Below, piece after piece: positions 11,504 through 20,540 of a stretch of DNA of 36,002 nucleotides (positions are counted from its first letter, which is position 1; every line of letters starts with the position of its first letter). The translations under genes and the position numbers were made by a program. Source of the stretch: an uncultured Pelagibacteraceae bacterium (GTDB taxonomy: Bacteria > Pseudomonadota > Alphaproteobacteria > Pelagibacterales > Pelagibacteraceae); contig CACJOA010000011.1 of assembly GCA_902594915.1 (NCBI GenBank), positions 1-36,002 on the forward strand, read 5' to 3'. Below the pieces are notes generated by a model. It saw nothing but the letters and a program-made list of their open reading frames with translations. It ran no database searches and was not told where the DNA came from.

Positions 11504-13708
11504 CTATAGATTACTTAAATTTTCGAATTTTTTATTTATTGTAAATCTAGCTGACTTTTCTACAAGACCTTCTTGATCCTCAAATCGTAAATCAAGTTCG
11601 TAATTATAATCTTCATATTTAAAAGCCTTTTTTCCAAAGGTTAACCCTAAATGATAACCTGACCAGTCTTGATTCCCCTCATTACTGACATCTGCGTTGA
11701 AACCTCTCGCTGAAATTTTTATTTTATCATTGTAGTTTTTGAAACTACTTCCACCAAGATAAATTTTTGATATATTTCTTCCTGGTATCTTTGTCGTATA
11801 AGATAGCTCTAAAGTGTTAGCTAATAACCGATCAATGCTTTCTTTTACTAATAAAGTACCGTCCGTAAATTGTGAGGAATATTCTGGAAATCTTTGTGCA
11901 TTAAATGAACTCTCAAGGCCCACCGTAAAGAATTGATCAGCATCTATATGATTATTATTTTCCAACTTTAAATTTAGTCCCATAAATTGACTTAAATAAT
12001 TGTTACTTTTTATCTCAATTTTATCAGTATCATAGTCAGTTTGTTCTTGAAGACTTAAACCAATAATTGGTGTCAAAGAAGCTTTAATATTATTGTCCTG
12101 ATACGTATTTTTTAATCCTAAAGTAAAATTTTCACTATTCGATTTTGTTTTATCGTTAAAGTCGCTATCTTGTCTTGAATATCCTAGAAAGAGATTGCTA
12201 ACAGCATTTTCAGTGAGATTGATCGGAGAATACATACCAACACCTCCATAATTCTTGCCTTTATAAATATCTTCTCTTCTTTGAAAGCTATTAAAAATTT
12301 TTACAAATCCAGTGTTACAATCTTTGAATTCTTCATTATTTCCAATCTCATCTAGTGTAGTACATCTTTGTTTATTAAAACCAATATGATTAGCAGCATC
12401 ATAAAAATTTTTGAACTTAGTTAGAGTATTTTCTGCTCGATATTTGTGACTATCTTGATTTACTTCAAGTCTTTCACCTTTAATAACTAAAATTCCATCA
12501 TCCCCAGCGTTAAAATATTCACCAAGTACATTTAAAGCTTCATCACCTTGGCCCGTATGTTGATAAGTGTAGTTACCCGAGGTTTTTGCCGCTCTACCTG
12601 GTGTAATACTCCCCCAGCTATTAGTGCTTCCATCCGAAAAAGTTAATGTTTGTTGTCTTTTAAAGGTAACTTCATGCTCAGAATTGTTTGTAATAGTTAT
12701 TTTATCACTACCTCCTTCTCCATCAGAATAATCGAATATTCTTAACTCATAATCTCTATTAACATCGCTTCTGATGACAATTTCACTTGTTGTAGAATTA
12801 AAATCTATACCATTTTTAAATATAGCATCTTTTCCTATATTTACAGTTGTTTTACCACTGCCTGAGGCTCCACAAGCTCCCCATGGATCATTGCTATCTG
12901 AAGTTTCATGACATTCAGCAACCATTATGTCCATACCAATTCTGAACGAACTACCAGAACCTGCCACACTAAAAGATTGTTCAGGTCCACCTAATATAGA
13001 GCCTGTATTAGTGATTGTATTATTAACTTTATTATTCAACCTAATTGCATTCGCTCCTTTATCTGTTACTTCTATTGTACCTGAGTTAATAATGGTATAA
13101 CCACCAGCAGATCCAGCATCACTTTCATCTGAACATGAGCTATGTCTACTTGTTGAAGAACATTGACCGAGACTTATGGCTCCTTGGTGGGTTGGGTTGT
13201 GGCTTGTTTGAATATTTGAGAGAACTCCATAAGCACTTATAGTTCCACTATTATTGATAGTTAGATTTCCAGTAAAACCTAGTCCGTAATTAGTAATTGG
13301 TGCATGTGAAGTTGTGGAAATTGTACCAGTATTTGTGATAGTTGAAGTTCCTTTATTTCCGATAAACTCAATCATTTGACCAGGTCCATTAATCGTGCCG
13401 TTATTTGTAATATCAAAACTGGTTGCATCTTGTAAATAAATTGCTTGCCAAGCATTGCTTTGTCCTGGATCTATTGTACCATTATTTACCAGTGTAAAAT
13501 TTTCTTCACCAACTACATTAATCATACCAGATGCTCCTGAAGCTTGACTTATAGTTACGCCTTCATTTACTGTCATAGTCTGATCATCAGCACATACAAT
13601 TGTATTAGATATTGAAGTGTCAGAGGAATATGTAACTTCACAATTAGCTTTAGCATTATTGTGCGAAATAATAAATACAACGACTACTAAAAAAAAATAT
13701 TTTTTCAT
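11504..13708 (-). CDS. Autotransporter with NxGTI-repeat passenger and C-terminal beta-barrel
   Basis: This is a predicted outer-membrane autotransporter of about 734 residues. I start it at the ATG at 13708, giving MKKYFFLVVVVFIISHNNAKA, a good signal peptide. The frame also opens at a TTG at 13726, but that adds only MYFLSN before the same Met. The passenger (about 30-390) carries repeated short strands ending in N-x-G-T-I (VNNGTID, TNNGTIN, TNTGTIS, NNSGTIS, INSGTIE, TNTGSIL), typical of right-handed beta-helix passengers. From about residue 450 on, alternating hydrophobic strands (SNLFLGYSRQD, NFTLGLKNTYQ, FFTVGLESSF, YLGGSSF, YHLGLTFGK) look like a beta-barrel. The ligand is unknown. It is followed downstream by priA. 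Confidence 0.78.
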   Translation of the reverse strand: MKKYFFLVVVVFIISHNNAKANCEVTYSSDTSISNTIVCADDQTMTVNEGVTISQASGASGMINVVGEENFTLVNNGTIDPGQSNAWQAIYLQDATSFDITNNGTINGPGQMIEFIGNKGTSTITNTGTISTTSHAPITNYGLGFTGNLTINNSGTISAYGVLSNIQTSHNPTHQGAISLGQCSSTSRHSSCSDESDAGSAGGYTIINSGTIEVTDKGANAIRLNNKVNNTITNTGSILGGPEQSFSVAGSGSSFRIGMDIMVAECHETSDSNDPWGACGASGSGKTTVNIGKDAIFKNGIDFNSTTSEIVIRSDVNRDYELRIFDYSDGEGGSDKITITNNSEHEVTFKRQQTLTFSDGSTNSWGSITPGRAAKTSGNYTYQHTGQGDEALNVLGEYFNAGDDGILVIKGERLEVNQDSHKYRAENTLTKFKNFYDAANHIGFNKQRCTTLDEIGNNEEFKDCNTGFVKIFNSFQRREDIYKGKNYGGVGMYSPINLTENAVSNLFLGYSRQDSDFNDKTKSNSENFTLGLKNTYQDNNIKASLTPIIGLSLQEQTDYDTDKIEIKSNNYLSQFMGLNLKLENNNHIDADQFFTVGLESSFNAQRFPEYSSQFTDGTLLVKESIDRLLANTLELSYTTKIPGRNISKIYLGGSSFKNYNDKIKISARGFNADVSNEGNQDWSGYHLGLTFGKKAFKYEDYNYELDLRFEDQEGLVEKSARFTINKKFENLSNL

Positions 13709-13783
13709 ATTAGAGAGAAAATACAAAGAAAATTTTTAATTACAAATGCTTATAAACGTTGTTTATTAAAGATTTTTTATTGA

Positions 13784-15985
13784 TTAAAATTTATTAGTGA
13801 AATTTAATACAGTATTAAAGCTGTCTTTTCTAGAAAAATCATAATTGGAATTTATTGATACATCAATACCATTAATTTCATATTCATAGCTAAATTTAAG
13901 ATTTTTATCTTGAAGAGGATCATAATCTAAAGCAACTTGGGTATGTTTGTCACGTACATGGCTCAATTTTAGATATAAACTATCCTGATTAAAGGTATTT
14001 TTTTCAAAACTACTAAAATTTTCATAATTAAATCCAAAAGTATAACCATTATCTAATATTCCCTCAAATCCTATATTACTTTTTAAATTGTGAATTGAAT
14101 TCGAATTATAAAATTTAGATTGATAAACTGAGTCTCCTGCATTCCTAAACTCATAATCTACATCAGAAGAAAAATCATTAACATACTCAAAACTACCATT
14201 AATACTTCTTTTTCCATTCGAAATATTTTTTAGATTATCAAATTTTAATCCTGCAGTTAAATTTCCAGTTTCAAAAGTAGTCAAATCATGAGACGCTAAG
14301 AGTTTTTGAGATGTATGTAGTTGATTATATTCAGCAAGCTCTGAGATACCAAAGTCAATTTTAGCTGTGGGCATAATGTTAAAATTAGTAAATCCTTTAT
14401 TTGTTTGAAGACTTAAGGCGGAAAAAATTTGTTTACCATTTCGAACTCCGGTATTTGAACCTGACTCACGTTTATCAATTTCTAAAATACTTGCTCCTAT
14501 TAAAGAATTTAAGTCAAGTTTTTCATTTAATTTTATTGAGCTGTACAGATTTAAAGAAAGGGCCTCTGTTTCAAATTTATTTGCGCTTCTTAGAACATCA
14601 GTATCTTCGTTACCATATCTTAAAGCTAAACCAAAAAACTTATCATTATTAAATTTACGATCTGCACCTAATGTTAAACCCTTTGTTTGAATTTCTCTTG
14701 GTTTTAAACTATTAGAATCTCGATTTCCGATTGTTAAATCACCGTGAGACCAAAAAGACCATTTTTTACTTTCCTTTTTATTTTTTTGGATTAATGCATT
14801 AACCTTAGAATAGATTGCATTTGTTAAAGGTTTTTCAATTTCATCCGGTAAATGACTGAAAATCTGGCTTAAATTTAAATTGATATTATTAGAATATGAT
14901 CTTAAGCTGTTTTCATTTCTCCTTAACCAATCAAATCTTCTAAATATTGTTGAAGTATTATATTTAATAACATCTTTTGCAAATTCTATTTGTGATGCAG
15001 TATCTGTCTCTATACTTGCATTTGTTTCATTCAATTCGCAAATTACTACTCCATAAGGACAAATTAAATCATATTCAAAAATGATATCGTCTCCAACACC
15101 AGTAATTGCGTCTTCAGTTGAAACGTAAAGTTTCATTCCGTCTTTTCCAAAAGTCCATCCATAAGGTGAAACATTATTTCCATTCGCATCTATTTGATAT
15201 TTATCAACATAAGTTGCAGAACTTAATTCAAATGGATTACTCAATTTCCAAACATAAATAAAAGCAGGGATGGCAGTACTGTTATTATGAATTTTAGTCA
15301 GATAAAGTCTGGTACCATCATCATCAAAAGCTAAGTCCCCTGTAAATACATTTCCTACTATCGATTTTGTATCAAGATTATATTCGAAAGTACCAGAACT
15401 TGGATCATAGGGTGTGGAAAGATTAACTTGAACTATATTACCAGTATTTGAATTTCCGTCACTGAGGTACATTTTTGATCCATCGTTATTGAATGCAAAA
15501 CCTTTCATATTGCCAATAGTAGATGAATATTCTGTTCTATAATCAATACTGTCATCATCAATTATTGTTGAATCAGAAATTGAAGCTACATCATATGGAG
15601 TTGATAAATTATGGAATTGAGCTTGGCCTGAGCCACTAAAAAAGAAAACCTTAGTACCATCATTATTGAGTTTAATTTTATTATTTGAATTATTAGTATT
15701 CAAATTATCTCCAAGACTGTTTGTCTCTACAACTGTTCTATTAGCAACGTCCATAGTGCTTATATCAAAAGCTGTCGCTAGATCATAAATATATACCTTA
15801 TTATCAAAGTGACTTACCACAAACATTTTTTTTCCGTCAGCAGATATACTTATTCCGGTTGGTGATGGAACTTCAGTCGCACCGTCTAAATTTGTACCTT
15901 TGAATTGTTTATATATTGGTTTAACTATTTCAGCTTCTACTGGAAGAAAAATTAATAAAAAAAAAAATAAAAATAATTTTCTCAT
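13784..15985 (-). CDS. Autotransporter with beta-propeller passenger
   Basis: A 733-residue exported protein with signal peptide MRKLFLFFFLLIFLPVEA. Residues about 25-310 hold repeated units of the form G-x-x-x-S-x-DG-x-K-(M/L)-(F/Y)-(V/L)-S, each ending in an L-x-x-P-(F/Y)-(D/E) strand (GISISADGKKMFVVS, FAFNNDGSKMYLSD, LAFDDDGTRLYLTK, WTFGKDGMKLYVST). This indicates a beta-propeller of about six blades. After a helical linker (about 320-410), the segment from WSFWSHGDLTIGNRD onward has the look of an autotransporter barrel (LTLGADRKF, FFGLALRYG) and the protein ends in phenylalanine, as outer-membrane barrels usually do. Function is unknown; surface binding or adhesion is an inference. A separate promoter could lie in the 55 bp upstream gap, but I see no convincing one. 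Confidence 0.75.
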   Translation of the reverse strand: MRKLFLFFFLLIFLPVEAEIVKPIYKQFKGTNLDGATEVPSPTGISISADGKKMFVVSHFDNKVYIYDLATAFDISTMDVANRTVVETNSLGDNLNTNNSNNKIKLNNDGTKVFFFSGSGQAQFHNLSTPYDVASISDSTIIDDDSIDYRTEYSSTIGNMKGFAFNNDGSKMYLSDGNSNTGNIVQVNLSTPYDPSSGTFEYNLDTKSIVGNVFTGDLAFDDDGTRLYLTKIHNNSTAIPAFIYVWKLSNPFELSSATYVDKYQIDANGNNVSPYGWTFGKDGMKLYVSTEDAITGVGDDIIFEYDLICPYGVVICELNETNASIETDTASQIEFAKDVIKYNTSTIFRRFDWLRRNENSLRSYSNNINLNLSQIFSHLPDEIEKPLTNAIYSKVNALIQKNKKESKKWSFWSHGDLTIGNRDSNSLKPREIQTKGLTLGADRKFNNDKFFGLALRYGNEDTDVLRSANKFETEALSLNLYSSIKLNEKLDLNSLIGASILEIDKRESGSNTGVRNGKQIFSALSLQTNKGFTNFNIMPTAKIDFGISELAEYNQLHTSQKLLASHDLTTFETGNLTAGLKFDNLKNISNGKRSINGSFEYVNDFSSDVDYEFRNAGDSVYQSKFYNSNSIHNLKSNIGFEGILDNGYTFGFNYENFSSFEKNTFNQDSLYLKLSHVRDKHTQVALDYDPLQDKNLKFSYEYEINGIDVSINSNYDFSRKDSFNTVLNFTNKF

Positions 15986-16040
15986 AATACGAAGATTAGA
16001 TTATCTTAATAATTTTGGAATCATGCTAATTTTTAAATGA

Positions 16041-17021
16041 CTAATTGAGTGCACATTGCTTTTGACACATACTATCACTATTTCTTTGTTTACACTCATT
16101 ATAGCAAACAAAATCAAATGCCAATTTAGGTTGGCCAAACGCGGTTTCTACTGTCTTTAATGCAGAAATTTTATTTTCAGATGTATAACAACCAACATAT
16201 GCTGTTGCATTTAAAATTTTTTCTCCAACTTTATCTTTAGTCATCTCTTTAGTTTCATCATTTGAATTTTTAATATTATTTGCTGATGTAAAGTTTTTTA
16301 AAATTGATGATTTAATTCCAAAATTTGTATTTTCAGGGATTGTTCCATAAGACTCAAGTGCATCTTTATAATCTAGTTTTGCAACTGCTACTCCTATCAC
16401 ATCACCATTAATATTTACAATAGGACCACCGCTATTTCCTGGTTGTATCGCAGCATCTATTTGCACTAAAGCATAATTGTTTTGCAAACCTGCTAACGCA
16501 CTTACAACTCCCTTGGTGACCTTAACTGATGAACTCACAGCTTTACCAAAGGGATATCCCGCCACATAAATATCATCTAAGAGCTTGGCATCCTGTGTTG
16601 CGATATCAAATTTGTCTTTGGGTTTGATGTTTGTTTCTAATATAGCTAAATCATTCATTCTGTCATATGCAAGAATTTTCGCTTTACTGGTTTTTCCGGC
16701 ATAATTTACTTGATTAATATTACAATAGTTCACTACATGATAATTAGTAACTATATGACCTTCATCTGAAATAAAAAATCCAGATCCAGATCCTGTAAAA
16801 ATATTGTTATCAAAAACTTTAACAATCCTTTTCGATTTGGTGTCATTATCTATTTCTGTTTTCGCTTTAACTTCCTTACAAACAAAAGTGACATTTAATG
16901 GATTAACTACTTTTTCAGCAATATTCTTTGACTCGTTACATTGAGCTAAATTATCTTTGTAAACATGCTCTACCATGTTTCCATTTAAAAATAATAATAA
17001 TGCTACAACTGTTTCAACCAT
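16041..17021 (-). CDS. Trypsin-like (HtrA-type) serine protease with cysteine-rich tail
   Basis: A 326-residue protein with a complete chymotrypsin-fold triad: His95 in IVTNYHVV, Asp124 in RMNDLAILE, and Ser197 in QPGNSGGPIVN. The core (about 70-245) resembles the protease domain of DegP/HtrA, but no PDZ domain follows. The first 60 residues are a separate module with two cysteines. It begins MVETVVALLLFLNGN, which is hydrophobic but lacks the usual positive N-region, so export is uncertain. The last 50 residues contain a second module with Cys278 and two CxxxC pairs (306/310 and 319/323) eight residues apart, suggesting disulfides and thus a periplasmic or surface location. It sits between the pilin cluster and the autotransporters. 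A role in processing them is possible but unproven. Confidence 0.85.
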   Translation of the reverse strand: MVETVVALLLFLNGNMVEHVYKDNLAQCNESKNIAEKVVNPLNVTFVCKEVKAKTEIDNDTKSKRIVKVFDNNIFTGSGSGFFISDEGHIVTNYHVVNYCNINQVNYAGKTSKAKILAYDRMNDLAILETNIKPKDKFDIATQDAKLLDDIYVAGYPFGKAVSSSVKVTKGVVSALAGLQNNYALVQIDAAIQPGNSGGPIVNINGDVIGVAVAKLDYKDALESYGTIPENTNFGIKSSILKNFTSANNIKNSNDETKEMTKDKVGEKILNATAYVGCYTSENKISALKTVETAFGQPKLAFDFVCYNECKQRNSDSMCQKQCALN

Positions 17022-17042
17022 TAATTGATAGTACCTATAATT

Positions 17043-17630
17043 TTATCTATGAACAACACATAATTTGGTGCTTAAAACCTCGTTAGATCCTGATTTTGAG
17101 AATATCCAATACTCATCTTTTAGACCAGCTTGAACTATTATCTCTCTATCACAACCATTTTGTTGAACAGTTTCTGAATAAAGACCAATTTGACCACCAC
17201 ACATTTTCTTTCCTATGTGTGAAGAGTGTATAGATGTCATATCTGCCCAAGATTTTGCTAAATCACATGTTCTGTCAGATCCAACACTCCCATAGGGATT
17301 TTTTCCAGCTACTCCAATATAACCAATATGAGTTTGTAATACATTTTCATGAAATGGTGTCTTGTTATAATCAGTAACATTGCCACAATCTTTTTGTTGT
17401 CCACCTCCACTAGAATTTGTTTGTCTGAAAACTTTTGAATTTGGTCCATTCATTTTGCATAAAGCTGCATCTGATTTAATCCACTCTACGACAGCATTAA
17501 AATTTTTTTTTACTGCTTGTTTTTTTGCACTTTCGATTACACCTGCATAAATTTGTATAGATATTACCATTAAAATTATAAGTAAGGTTACAACAACTAA
17601 AACTTCTATTAATGTAAATCCTTTTTTCAT
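17043..17630 (-). CDS. Type IV pilin-like protein (195 aa)
   Basis: The N-terminus MKKG^FTLIEVLVVVTLLIILM is a textbook class III prepilin signal: cut after Gly, new N-terminal Phe, Glu at +5, then the hydrophobic alpha-1 helix. The globular part has about seven cysteines and an NPYGSVG segment that parallels NPHGGDP in the 153-residue pilin at 19241, suggesting the two are related. At 195 residues it is the largest of the three pilins in this arm. It could be an alternative major pilin or a minor or special-purpose pilin. Its ATG overlaps the stop of the upstream AsmA-like gene by four bases (ATGA). Confidence 0.88.
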   Translation of the reverse strand: MKKGFTLIEVLVVVTLLIILMVISIQIYAGVIESAKKQAVKKNFNAVVEWIKSDAALCKMNGPNSKVFRQTNSSGGGQQKDCGNVTDYNKTPFHENVLQTHIGYIGVAGKNPYGSVGSDRTCDLAKSWADMTSIHSSHIGKKMCGGQIGLYSETVQQNGCDREIIVQAGLKDEYWIFSKSGSNEVLSTKLCVVHR

Positions 17631-18322
17631 TTTAATAATTTTTTAAAGCTATTTTTTAGCTTCTCTTTAACTTTATCTTTTATAATTTCTTCATCAATCA
17701 TACCAGACGCGATTTTATTTTTTATCTCTTTATAAGATATATCCAAAATTTCTCTGGTCAGGATTTCATAATTTTTACTACCTTTTGCATTACCTAAATT
17801 TGTAAATTTCATATCGTTCAATTTTATTTTCTTAGTAATATCCAGCTCATTCGATGTTGCTGTGACGTTTAAATTTTTTATATCAAATTGTTTAATCAAA
17901 AACTTTTTAGAGTCAGGTTCAGAAGCTGGTCTATTTTTAGTATTAAGTGTTTTTTTAAGAGAATTGAAATTATTTTTAGCTTTATTAGTTATGTCAAAAA
18001 AATAATTTACTCTAACACCATCAAGTAAAATATTATCGATAATAATAGTCTCTTCATAAAAAGATAGGGCATCTAACTGAGCAGATGCTTTATCAATAAT
18101 TAATATTTTGCCTGGAAAATTCTTATTTTGAATCTCAATACTTTTTAAGTTTATCTCTTCACTCAAATACCCCACATCAAATTCAGCTATTTTTACAACT
18201 CTATCTAGACTGTTGGATAGAATATTTTCAAAAATTTTTTTAATGATTGTGTCACTGAAAAGAACAATAAAAATTGTAGACAATAAGCTAAAAGAAAATA
18301 TAGAAATAATAAATTTTTTCAT
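17627..18322 (-). CDS. AsmA-like membrane-anchored protein in the pilin cluster
   Basis: About 231 residues. I start it at the ATG at 18322 (MKKFIISIFSFSLLS); a TTG two codons upstream is also possible. One N-terminal membrane segment (about 3-27) is followed by a domain with the pattern EINLKSIEIQNKNFPGK, then LIIDKASAQLDALSF, then IIIDNILLDGVRVNY. This pattern of repeated amphipathic strands is typical of the N-terminal part of AsmA/TamB-type proteins, which span or shield lipids in the periplasm. The C-terminus is a lysine-rich helix. It lies between two pilin genes and overlaps the downstream one by four bases, so it is probably co-expressed with them. No AsmA-like protein is a standard part of the type IV pilus machine. 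Confidence 0.55.
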   Translation of the reverse strand: MKKFIISIFSFSLLSTIFIVLFSDTIIKKIFENILSNSLDRVVKIAEFDVGYLSEEINLKSIEIQNKNFPGKILIIDKASAQLDALSFYEETIIIDNILLDGVRVNYFFDITNKAKNNFNSLKKTLNTKNRPASEPDSKKFLIKQFDIKNLNVTATSNELDITKKIKLNDMKFTNLGNAKGSKNYEILTREILDISYKEIKNKIASGMIDEEIIKDKVKEKLKNSFKKLLK

Positions 18323-18382
18323 TTTCAATTAGTATCAAATTTAAATATATTTACGAAATATTATTGGAAAATTTTATTTAAT

Positions 18383-18796
18383 TTAACAACTATTGTTTCT
18401 TGTTACTTTTAAAGTTTGATTTAACGAAATCTCACAACCTGATGTAGGATTTTTAGCTGTAATTGTATAATTAGTTCCGCTTGCACTTATACAAAATTGA
18501 AAATCTTGATCGGTTAAATTATCTTGTCCGTCTAAAACATTTGATACAATTTTAGCGCTCGAAGAACTGCTGCAACTTGAGGCACCAGTATAGTAAGATC
18601 CATAATTCGACTTATATTCCTGTAATCCGAGGTTTATAGTATTTAAAGATAATTCAGCTGTTTTCTGTTTAGCGCTTTTGGTATAACCACTGTAAGAAAC
18701 TATTCCTACAGCCGCTAGAATACCTATTAAGGCTACAACAACTAAAAGTTCAATTAAAGTAAATGCTTTCTCGAGTGACTTATAGTGAAAATCCAC
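18383..18796 (-). CDS. Type IV pilin (137 aa)
   Basis: Prepilin with the signal EKA^FTLIELLVVVALIGILAA: an alanine replaces the usual glycine at -1, and Glu is at +5. The start is a GTG (MDFHYKSLEKA), giving an 11-residue leader. No ATG lies between it and the cleavage site, and it overlaps the previous pilin gene by 17 bases, so translation is likely coupled. A C-terminal cysteine pair bounding GCEISLNQTLKVTRNNSC looks like the disulfide-closed D-region of pilins. It is small and compact, as expected of a fibre subunit. Confidence 0.88.
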   Translation of the reverse strand: MDFHYKSLEKAFTLIELLVVVALIGILAAVGIVSYSGYTKSAKQKTAELSLNTINLGLQEYKSNYGSYYTGASSCSSSSSAKIVSNVLDGQDNLTDQDFQFCISASGTNYTITAKNPTSGCEISLNQTLKVTRNNSC

Positions 18797-19241
18797 CAGT
18801 ATCTATTGTAGTGGTAATTGTTTCACAAGATGAATCAAATTTTTTTGCTGCCTTTGCTACTATTGATGTTGCTGAAATCGAAATTTCACCTTGACCTTTT
18901 TCCTTAGCTCCACAACCGCCACCACCTGTTAAAGCAGTTACAAACGGATCTCCTCCATGTGGATTTTTATTCGATGCGTTAAGATGGGCTGCAATGTCAG
19001 CAGCGGTTACGTTACTGCATGTTTTTCCTGAAATACCAAAAGGCACGTGATTATCTCGATCCAACTCACACTGTTTTGACTCAGCTGCAATTAACTTTAC
19101 AGCATTTGCATGCATAGATTTTGTTGCGTTTAAATTTGCTGACTGAGTATAGCCTGAATAGGCCGTAACTCCCACAGCAGCTAAAATACCGATAATGGCT
19201 ACAACAACAAGTAATTCTATTAGCGTAAAACCTTTATTCAT
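18780..19241 (-). CDS. Type IV pilin (153 aa), candidate major pilin
   Basis: Prepilin with an ideal processing site MNKG^FTLIELLVVVAIIGILAAVG and Glu at +5. The globular domain is rich in Ala, Gly, Ser and Thr and has four main cysteines. It is the first pilin gene after pilC, with a 65 bp gap upstream that carries a possible promoter of its own. That position and its canonical signal make it the best candidate for major subunit, but sequence alone cannot decide between it and the 137-residue pilin. Ala-, Gly- and Cys-rich codon use makes this stretch less AT-rich than its neighbours. Confidence 0.9.
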   Translation of the reverse strand: MNKGFTLIELLVVVAIIGILAAVGVTAYSGYTQSANLNATKSMHANAVKLIAAESKQCELDRDNHVPFGISGKTCSNVTAADIAAHLNASNKNPHGGDPFVTALTGGGGCGAKEKGQGEISISATSIVAKAAKKFDSSCETITTTIDTGGFSL

Positions 19242-19247
19242 AAGTTA

Positions 19248-19276
19248 AATATTTATTAATTTTATTATTTTGTCAA
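19248..19276 (-). promoter_or_regulatory. Possible promoter before the first pilin
   Basis: On the - strand a perfect -35 hexamer TTGACA (19271-19276) is followed after 17 bp by AATATT (19248-19253; four of six match the -10). The -10 lies only six bases before the pilin ATG, so the transcript would start at or near the start codon and be nearly leaderless. No Shine-Dalgarno sequence is seen. A perfect -35 can arise by chance in this composition, so this is tentative. Confidence 0.3.
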
Positions 19277-19306
19277 CCGTATTAATTTAATGCCAGAAAA
19301 TCGTAA

Positions 19307-20539
19307 TTATTGGCCCATTATCGCCCCAACATTGAATATTGGCGAGTATAAAGCAAGCATTAATCCACCAATTGTAAGGCCCATAAATACGATCATAATG
19401 GGTTCTATTAAGCTAGAAAGATTTCTCACAGCTGTATCAAACTCCTCTTCATAATATTGTGCTACTGAAGCAAACATAGAGTCTAAACTTCCAGTTTGTT
19501 CACCTACAGAGATTAGTTGACTAAAAGTGGGTGGAAAGATTTTTTCTTTTGAAAATAATGCCGTTAAGGTTTCTCCAGAAAAAACACCTTTTTTAATATT
19601 TTCTAGCGACTCTGTGACTATAGTGTTTGTACTTACAGATTTTGCAATATCTAAACTTTCAAGAATATCAACACCTGCTTGGTTAAGATTTCCCATCACT
19701 AAAGAAATTCTAGCTAATAAAGACTTTCTAATTAAATCCCCAAATATAGGAATTTTAAAAGTGAAAGCATGCCAAGCTTTTCTAAATTGATAGCTTTTTT
19801 GTATACCTAACTTAAATGAAATTATTGTAACAATTGATATAATTAAACTAACAAACCCCCCAGTACCACTCAAGAAAGCACTTGCACCCATGATAGCTGC
19901 CGTAGCTCCGGGTATTTCAACACCCATACCCTCGTACATTTCAGTAAAAATCGGAACAACTTTAATTAACATAAATATTGTTACACTCACCGCAACGCTA
20001 AATAGAACAGTTGGGTAAAATAAAGCACTTTTTATTTGAGATTTTATCTTTTCTCTTTTCTCAAGCGACATAACTATTCTTTCTAGAAAAACATCTAATT
20101 TTCCACTAGCTTCACCAGCTTTAATTAAATTAACTGTTACAGTATCAAAAACTTTTGAATGATTTTCAAAACACTTTGATAAGGCATTACCAGCCTCTAA
20201 ATCTTTTTTTATTTGCTCGATAATTTTTTTCATATTAGGAGAATTAGTTTGCTCAATAAGCAAATTTAATGCGTTTAAAACAGGCAAGCCAGATCTTAAC
20301 ATAGTAGAAAATTGTTTAGCAAAAATTAAAATATCCTTAGCCTTAACACCTTTGCCAAAACTAAATCCTGTGGATTTTTTTTTTTCTTTTTCGACTTTCT
20401 TTTTTTTTGCTTGAATAAGTTTAGTAATTATGACTTTCTGTTCTTTTAGCTTGAAGGCAGCCTCTGAGTTATTTATAGCCTCAATTTCTCCTTCGACATA
20501 CTTTCCTTGAGAAATTCCTTTATATTGAAAGTTAAGCAT
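19307..20539 (-). CDS. pilC: Type IV pilus inner-membrane platform protein PilC
   Basis: This is the polytopic inner-membrane platform on which the PilB and PilT motors act. An N-terminal cytoplasmic region (YKGISQGKYVEGEIEA) leads into two T2SSF/GspF domains, at about 75-195 and 275-400. KDILIFAKQFSTMLRSGLPVLNALNLL is the first-domain signature, and LISVGEQTGSLDSMFASVAQYYEEE the second. Membrane segments lie near 172-192, 222-242 and 375-397. The length of 410 residues is normal. It starts one base after the pilB stop. Confidence 0.96.
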   Translation of the reverse strand: MLNFQYKGISQGKYVEGEIEAINNSEAAFKLKEQKVIITKLIQAKKKKVEKEKKKSTGFSFGKGVKAKDILIFAKQFSTMLRSGLPVLNALNLLIEQTNSPNMKKIIEQIKKDLEAGNALSKCFENHSKVFDTVTVNLIKAGEASGKLDVFLERIVMSLEKREKIKSQIKSALFYPTVLFSVAVSVTIFMLIKVVPIFTEMYEGMGVEIPGATAAIMGASAFLSGTGGFVSLIISIVTIISFKLGIQKSYQFRKAWHAFTFKIPIFGDLIRKSLLARISLVMGNLNQAGVDILESLDIAKSVSTNTIVTESLENIKKGVFSGETLTALFSKEKIFPPTFSQLISVGEQTGSLDSMFASVAQYYEEEFDTAVRNLSSLIEPIMIVFMGLTIGGLMLALYSPIFNVGAIMGQ

Positions 20540-20540
20540 A

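Noticed and set aside
13709-13726. Upstream TTG start for the first autotransporter
   Set aside because: The ATG at 13708 begins an ideal signal peptide; the extra six residues add nothing.
18323-18328. TTG start of the AsmA-like gene
   Set aside because: An ATG two codons later gives the same protein with a standard start.
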